Of a DNA stretch of 64,000 nt, positions 60,649-64,000 are shown one piece after another (within the stretch, counting starts at the first letter, position 1; the number at the start of each line of letters is the position of its first letter). The notes beneath the pieces are model-generated. The model worked only from the letters and a program-made list of their open reading frames with translations. It had not been told where the DNA came from and did not search any database. Source of the DNA: Nakamurella endophytica. GTDB taxonomy: Bacteria; Actinomycetota; Actinomycetes; Mycobacteriales; Nakamurellaceae. The position numbers and the translations under genes are program-made. The stretch covers positions 62,001-126,000 of the forward strand of contig NZ_BMNA01000003.1 in the NCBI RefSeq assembly GCF_014646215.1, written 5' to 3'.

Positions 60649-61863
60649 TCAGGCCTCGCGACCGCCGACCCGCACGCCGTCCAGGTAGACCGCGCGGACC
60701 CGGCCGGCCAGCCCCGTGACGTCACCCGGATCGCCGTCGACCACCACCAGGTCGGCCCGGCGCCCCGGCGCCAGGGTGCCGCGGTCCTGCGCCACGTCGA
60801 GCAGCTCGGCCGCGGACCCGGTGGTGGCGTGCAGCGCCTCGAGCGGCGACATGCCGGTGCCGGTCATCAGCTCCAGCTCGTCCAGGTTGGTGCCGTGCAG
60901 GCCGACACCGCAGTCGGTGCCCATGGCGATCCGGACGCCGGCCTCGTGGGCGCGCCGGACGCTGTCCCGGTGGGCGTCGGAGACCGACCGGGCCTTGTCC
61001 ACCACCGCCTGCGGCAGCGGCATGCCCTCGTCGGCGGCGGCCAGCACGGCGCGCGGCGCGTGCAGCGTCGGCACCAGCCAGGCGCCGCGCTGCAGCATCA
61101 TGTCGATCGCCTCGTCGTCGAGGAAGATGCCGTGCTCGATGGACCGGACGCCGTTGCGCAGCGCCGCCTTGATGCCGCCCGCGCCCTGGGCGTGCGCCAT
61201 GACGTGCAGCCCGGCCGCCGTCGCCTCGGCCACCATCTCGGCGATCTCGTCGTCGCGGAAGTGCGGGTGGCGCGGGTCGTCCCGCGGCGACAGCACGCCG
61301 CCGGTGGTCGCCACCTTGATCACGTCGGCACCGGCCCGGATCAGCTCCCGGACCCGCCGGCGGACCTCGAGCGGGCCGTCCACGACACCGCTCGGCCGCC
61401 CGGGGTGCGGCACGAAGAACGGGGCAGGTGCCCCGCAGATCTCCCAGTCGTCGCCGTGCCCGCCGGTCTGGCTCAGCATGATGATCGCGATCTGCATGCG
61501 CGGCCCCGGGATGAGCCCGCGGCTGACGGCCTCCTTGACGCCCTGGTCCGCCCCGCCGGCGTCCCGGACGGTGGTGATGCCCACGTCCAGGGTCTTCTTC
61601 AGGTTCGCGGCGGCCAGGTAGAACTGCAGGCTGAACGGGGTCGCGATGGTCTGCAGCACGTTGGGCCGCTCCATCGTGACGTGCACGTGGCAGTCGAAGA
61701 AGCCCGGCGAGACGTACGCGCCCGTGCAGTCCACCGCCTCGTCGCCGTCCAGGTCCGTGCCGACCTCGACGACGCGGCCGTCCTCCACCACCACGTCCCC
61801 GACTGCGGGGAGGCTGGTGGTGCCGTCGTAGACCGTGCCGCCGGTGAAGACCGTCCTGCTCAT
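60649..61863 (-). CDS. amidohydrolase family protein (Xaa-Pro dipeptidase/imidazolonepropionase-like)
   Basis: The 404-residue metal-dependent hydrolase has the signature CHVHV near residue 58, a lysine region [23 protein letters not shown] near 183-205, metal histidines HVMAHAQG near 224 and IEHGIFLDD near 245, and aspartate in [10 protein letters not shown] near 320. This is the subtype II TIM-barrel layout acting on cyclic amides or dipeptides. There is no signal peptide. A -10-like TACCGT is 7 bases before the ATG. Substrate unknown. Confidence 0.87.
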   Translation of the reverse strand: MSRTVFTGGTVYDGTTSLPAVGDVVVEDGRVVEVGTDLDGDEAVDCTGAYVSPGFFDCHVHVTMERPNVLQTIATPFSLQFYLAAANLKKTLDVGITTVRDAGGADQGVKEAVSRGLIPGPRMQIAIIMLSQTGGHGDDWEICGAPAPFFVPHPGRPSGVVDGPLEVRRRVRELIRAGADVIKVATTGGVLSPRDDPRHPHFRDDEIAEMVAEATAAGLHVMAHAQGAGGIKAALRNGVRSIEHGIFLDDEAIDMMLQRGAWLVPTLHAPRAVLAAADEGMPLPQAVVDKARSVSDAHRDSVRRAHEAGVRIAMGTDCGVGLHGTNLDELELMTGTGMSPLEALHATTGSAAELLDVAQDRGTLAPGRRADLVVVDGDPGDVTGLAGRVRAVYLDGVRVGGREA

Positions 61864-61870
61864 CCCCCGG

Positions 61871-61876
61871 ACGGTA
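61871..61876 (-). promoter_or_regulatory. putative -10 element, leaderless start of amidohydrolase gene
   Basis: TACCGT on the minus strand ends 7 bases before the ATG at 61863. No ribosome site is present. Confidence 0.5.
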
Positions 61877-61909
61877 GCCCCGCCCCGGGGACGCGCCGCC
61901 GGTGGGCCG

Positions 61910-62293
61910 CTACTTCGAGGTCGCCGAGCGGCCGGAGTGCGGTCGCCGCGGCTCGCCGGGCACGCCCTGGAACTGCACGTCCGGCGTCGGGCCGCTGGTC
62001 TGCGGGCCGACCGCGGACCCGGTCGCCCCGGACGACGACTCCGGCTGTGCCGCCGCCGGGTCCCCGCCCGAGGGTTGCGCTTCCTGCTCCAGCTCGGCCA
62101 GCCGCGCCGTCATCAGCTGCACGGCCGGCAACCGGTTGCCGTGGGCCTGCTCGTAGGCCAGCAGGGTCTGCAGCCGACCGAGGTCCAGGGCCCGGATGCG
62201 GCTGCCCAGCGAGCCGATCGGCAGGTGGTCGTAGTCGGGGATGGGCAGCGCGCTGCGGTCGTCGGTCCCACCCGGCACGTCGGTGGCCGTCAT
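61910..62293 (-). CDS. DUF8129-like (lipid droplet-associated type) protein
   Basis: The 127-residue protein has a conserved-looking core [50 protein letters not shown] (about 18-67). The pattern of a small helical domain is found in actinobacterial lipid-droplet-associated and related proteins. The last 55 residues are Pro/Gly/Ser-rich. There is no signal peptide. The ATG has a GAGAGGAG ribosome site. It lies upstream of the amidohydrolase gene on the same strand; the function is not known. Confidence 0.7.
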   Translation of the reverse strand: MTATDVPGGTDDRSALPIPDYDHLPIGSLGSRIRALDLGRLQTLLAYEQAHGNRLPAVQLMTARLAELEQEAQPSGGDPAAAQPESSSGATGSAVGPQTSGPTPDVQFQGVPGEPRRPHSGRSATSK

Positions 62294-62457
62294 GGCACTC
62301 CTCTCGCTGGCGGACGGGTCGGCGGTCGCGGACCGGCCGGCCCCGGTCCGGGTCAGGTACCCGGCCCGGCCCGGCCGCATGCGGCCCGCCCGGCGGCGGG
62401 CGCCGCTGTCGGTGCTGCCTGACAGAGTGGGCGGGTCCCGACGACCGGAGGCCGGCC

Positions 62458-62943
62458 ATGCACCCGCAGCTGCACTTCCTGACCCTCTCGACGCCCGACC
62501 TGGACGCGGCGCGGCGGTTCTACCGGGACGGGCTGGGCTGGACGCCCACCGTCGACGTGCCCGGCGAGGTCCTGTTCTTCCAGGTGGCGCCGGGCCTGCT
62601 GCTCGGGCTGTTCGAGTCGAGGTCGTTCGACCGGGACCTGGGCGGCCCGGACACCACCGGCGCGGAGACCACTGGCCCGGACACCGCGGGCACCGCAGCG
62701 GCCGCCCGCACCGGCGGGGTGTCCGGCGTGACCCTGGCGCACAACGTCGACAGCCGCGAGGCGGTCGACCGGACGGTCGCCGACCTGGTCGCGGCGGGCG
62801 CCACCGTCCACACCCCGCCGCAGGACGGTGCCTTCGGTGGGATCTACCACGCGCACGTCGCGGACCCGAACGGCGTCCTGTGGGAAATCGCGCACAACCC
62901 GACGTGGCACGTCGCCGCGGACGGCACCGTCCAGCTGAGCTGA
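62458..62943 (+). CDS. VOC family (glyoxalase-like) protein
   Basis: The 161-residue protein has two VOC modules: [25 protein letters not shown] near 6-30, and [25 protein letters not shown] near 92-116, ending [19 protein letters not shown]. Between them lies an 18-residue Thr/Gly/Ala insertion ([17 protein letters not shown]) that looks like a small repeat expansion. Metal ligands would be His6, His95 or His133, and Glu near 147. ATG at 62458 has GGAGG upstream. The substrate is unknown. Confidence 0.87.
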   Translation: MHPQLHFLTLSTPDLDAARRFYRDGLGWTPTVDVPGEVLFFQVAPGLLLGLFESRSFDRDLGGPDTTGAETTGPDTAGTAAAARTGGVSGVTLAHNVDSREAVDRTVADLVAAGATVHTPPQDGAFGGIYHAHVADPNGVLWEIAHNPTWHVAADGTVQLS

Positions 62944-62967
62944 CCGTCCCGCACGAATCCGACCCGG

Positions 62968-62992
62968 CGTCCGTCGCGGTCCGGGACGGACG
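62968..62992. terminator. hairpin between convergent VOC and YoaK-like genes
   Basis: A perfect 8-bp stem (cgtccgtc/gacggacg) with a 9-base loop. Confidence 0.45.
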
Positions 62993-63017
62993 TGGAGCGG
63001 GCCGCGCCGGCAGCGCC

Positions 63018-63704
63018 CTACGGCGCCGGGCGCCGCCGCTGCCGGACGTACAGCAGCGCCGTCACCGCGAACACCGCCGCGGCCGGGAACGCCGCCCGGC
63101 CGCCCAGCCCCGTGCTCGCCGCCGCCCCGGCGAAGGCGCCGGCGACGAACGCCACCAGGGGCAGCGCCTGGCCGACCGCGCGCCGGCGCGCCTCGGCGGA
63201 GCGGGCGCCGACCGCCTCCAGCGCGGCGACCACCGCCCGCATCGAGTTGGTGGTCATCACCGTGGTGGTGAAGGCGGCCTGGCCGACGGTGCGGAACGCG
63301 GCGATCTGCAGGCCGGACACGAACGCGATGGCCAGGATGACCGGGACGTCCGGCGCGTCCCCGGGCAGCGCCCCGACCGCCAGGAGCACGACGACCTCGA
63401 GCAGCAGGGTGGCGAGCTGCGGGTGGCGACGGCCGCGCAGGGCCGGACGGGTGGCGGAGAGCCAGAGCGCCGCCACCCCTGCGACGAACGCGAGGTAGGC
63501 CACCAGCGGCCGCCAGAACGCGACCACCTCGGGACGGAGCGCGCCGACGGCGATGAGCACCAGGTTGCCGGTCATCGCCTCGGCGAAGACACCGCCGTGC
63601 TCGAGGAAGGTGTAGGCGTCCACGTAGCCCGTGCCGACCAGCAGCAGCAGGCCCGCCGGGACCGACAGCACGTCCGGGGCGGCTCCGGTGCCGGCGGCGG
63701 TCAC
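63018..63704 (-). CDS. YoaK/DUF1275 family membrane protein
   Basis: The 228-residue protein has six to seven hydrophobic segments. Conserved family features are GTGYVDAYTFLEHGGVFAEAMTGNLVLI near 24-51 and GLQIAAFRTVGQAAFTTTVMTTNSM near 130-154. The role is unknown; it is probably an inner-membrane transporter. GTG at 63704 is two bases from the stop of the upstream gene, so they form one operon. Confidence 0.88.
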   Translation of the reverse strand: MTAAGTGAAPDVLSVPAGLLLLVGTGYVDAYTFLEHGGVFAEAMTGNLVLIAVGALRPEVVAFWRPLVAYLAFVAGVAALWLSATRPALRGRRHPQLATLLLEVVVLLAVGALPGDAPDVPVILAIAFVSGLQIAAFRTVGQAAFTTTVMTTNSMRAVVAALEAVGARSAEARRRAVGQALPLVAFVAGAFAGAAASTGLGGRAAFPAAAVFAVTALLYVRQRRRPAP

Positions 63705-63706
63705 CG

Positions 63707-64000
63707 TCAGCCGCGGGCCGGCGTCGGGCCCACCGCGGCGGGGACGTCCGGGTCCCCCGGGTCGTCCCAGTCGCCGGCCGCGGACCGGCCCCGGGCTCCG
63801 CGCAGTGCCCGGACCCGGCCCAGCGGTCCGGCCAGCACCAGCCCGGGGACGGTCCTGCGGTCGGGCGCCCCGTCGAGCACGCCGCCGGTGGGGTCGTCGT
63901 CCCCGGCCAGCCGGACCAGGTCCCGGTCCGGCCGCCGGATCTCCCGGACCACCCGGATCACGAGCGCGAGCAGCAGGACGTCGCGGATGACCGCCGCGCC
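63707..64000 (-). CDS. C-terminal fragment of a membrane-associated protein
   Basis: The frame is open to the right edge of the window, giving the last 97 residues of a longer protein. The visible part starts with a hydrophobic stretch (VIRDVLLLALVIRVV) followed by basic residues and a Pro/Asp/Gly-rich cytoplasmic-type tail. A GTG at 63961 could be an internal start, but the upstream frame is coding-like, so the gene is best read as truncated by the window. No family is recognised. Confidence 0.45.
   Translation of the reverse strand, partial: GAAVIRDVLLLALVIRVVREIRRPDRDLVRLAGDDDPTGGVLDGAPDRRTVPGLVLAGPLGRVRALRGARGRSAAGDWDDPGDPDVPAAVGPTPARG

Overview
The window is about 73% G+C with strong third-position GC bias. 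It carries Esx-type (WXG100) genes, many GTG starts, overlapping GTGA/ATGA operon junctions, LAxTG-type cell-wall anchoring and a chromosomal rpsF-ssb-rpsR-rplI/dnaB neighbourhood. This fits the chromosome of a high-GC actinomycete (Actinomycetota). A Nakamurella- or Frankia-like lineage is a guess from gene content, not something proved here. No tRNA, rRNA, CRISPR array, insertion sequence or integrase was found.

Layout. 0-4 kb: a small type VII secretion-flavoured block (two WXG100 proteins, a MinD-like ATPase, an EspC-like small protein and two proteins of unknown role) interrupted by a HAD dehalogenase-like gene. 4.2-7 kb: an ABC-2 type exporter pair, then trmB. 7-9.9 kb: a MaoC hydratase/acyl-CoA dehydrogenase pair and a FabG-like reductase. 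10-12.2 kb: a frameshifted GT87 mannosyltransferase gene and a Dps gene. 12.3-16.7 kb: two zinc alcohol dehydrogenases, a beta-propeller glycosidase-like protein and a serpin. 16.8-19 kb: an NfeD-flotillin pair. 19.3-25.4 kb: a small secreted protein, an Asp/Glu racemase, and two paralogous membrane flavoreductase-like proteins flanking a serine beta-lactamase-like hydrolase. 25.5-31.7 kb: a YhgE/DUF3533-like membrane protein and a DeoR-galT-galE-galK Leloir operon. 31.8-38.6 kb: a xylose locus read leftwards (xylF-xylG-xylH-ROK regulator-xylB) with a recognisable promoter and a large hairpin between xylF and xylG. 39-41.4 kb: deoC, a pyridoxal kinase and an SRPBCC protein. 41.5-45.5 kb: a 1332-residue secreted subtilisin-fold protein with degenerate catalytic residues and a C-terminal sorting signal. 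45.6-52.7 kb: two SIMPL proteins, an aldo/keto reductase divergent from a TetR gene across a palindrome, a zinc-ribbon/peptidoglycan-binding protein, a VOC protein, a beta-lactamase-like protein and a NYN-domain protein. 52.7-60.5 kb: dnaB and the rpsF-ssb-rpsR-rplI operon, separated by an opposite-strand cassette (MFS transporter, frameshifted APC permease, split tandem USP). 60.6-64 kb: an amidohydrolase, a DUF8129-like protein, a glyoxalase-like protein, a YoaK/DUF1275 membrane protein and a truncated gene.

Main points. The galactose and xylose blocks are two complete sugar modules apart from a missing xylose isomerase. At least ten genes without a ribosome binding site have a -10-like hexamer 6-8 bases before the start codon, the arrangement expected for leaderless mRNAs. 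Four probable frameshifts, three of them within 2.4 kb, suggest either decay or base-call errors. The most novel-looking locus is the pair of membrane flavoreductase-like paralogues around a serine hydrolase. The serpin and the catalytically altered subtilisin-fold protein also deserve attention.
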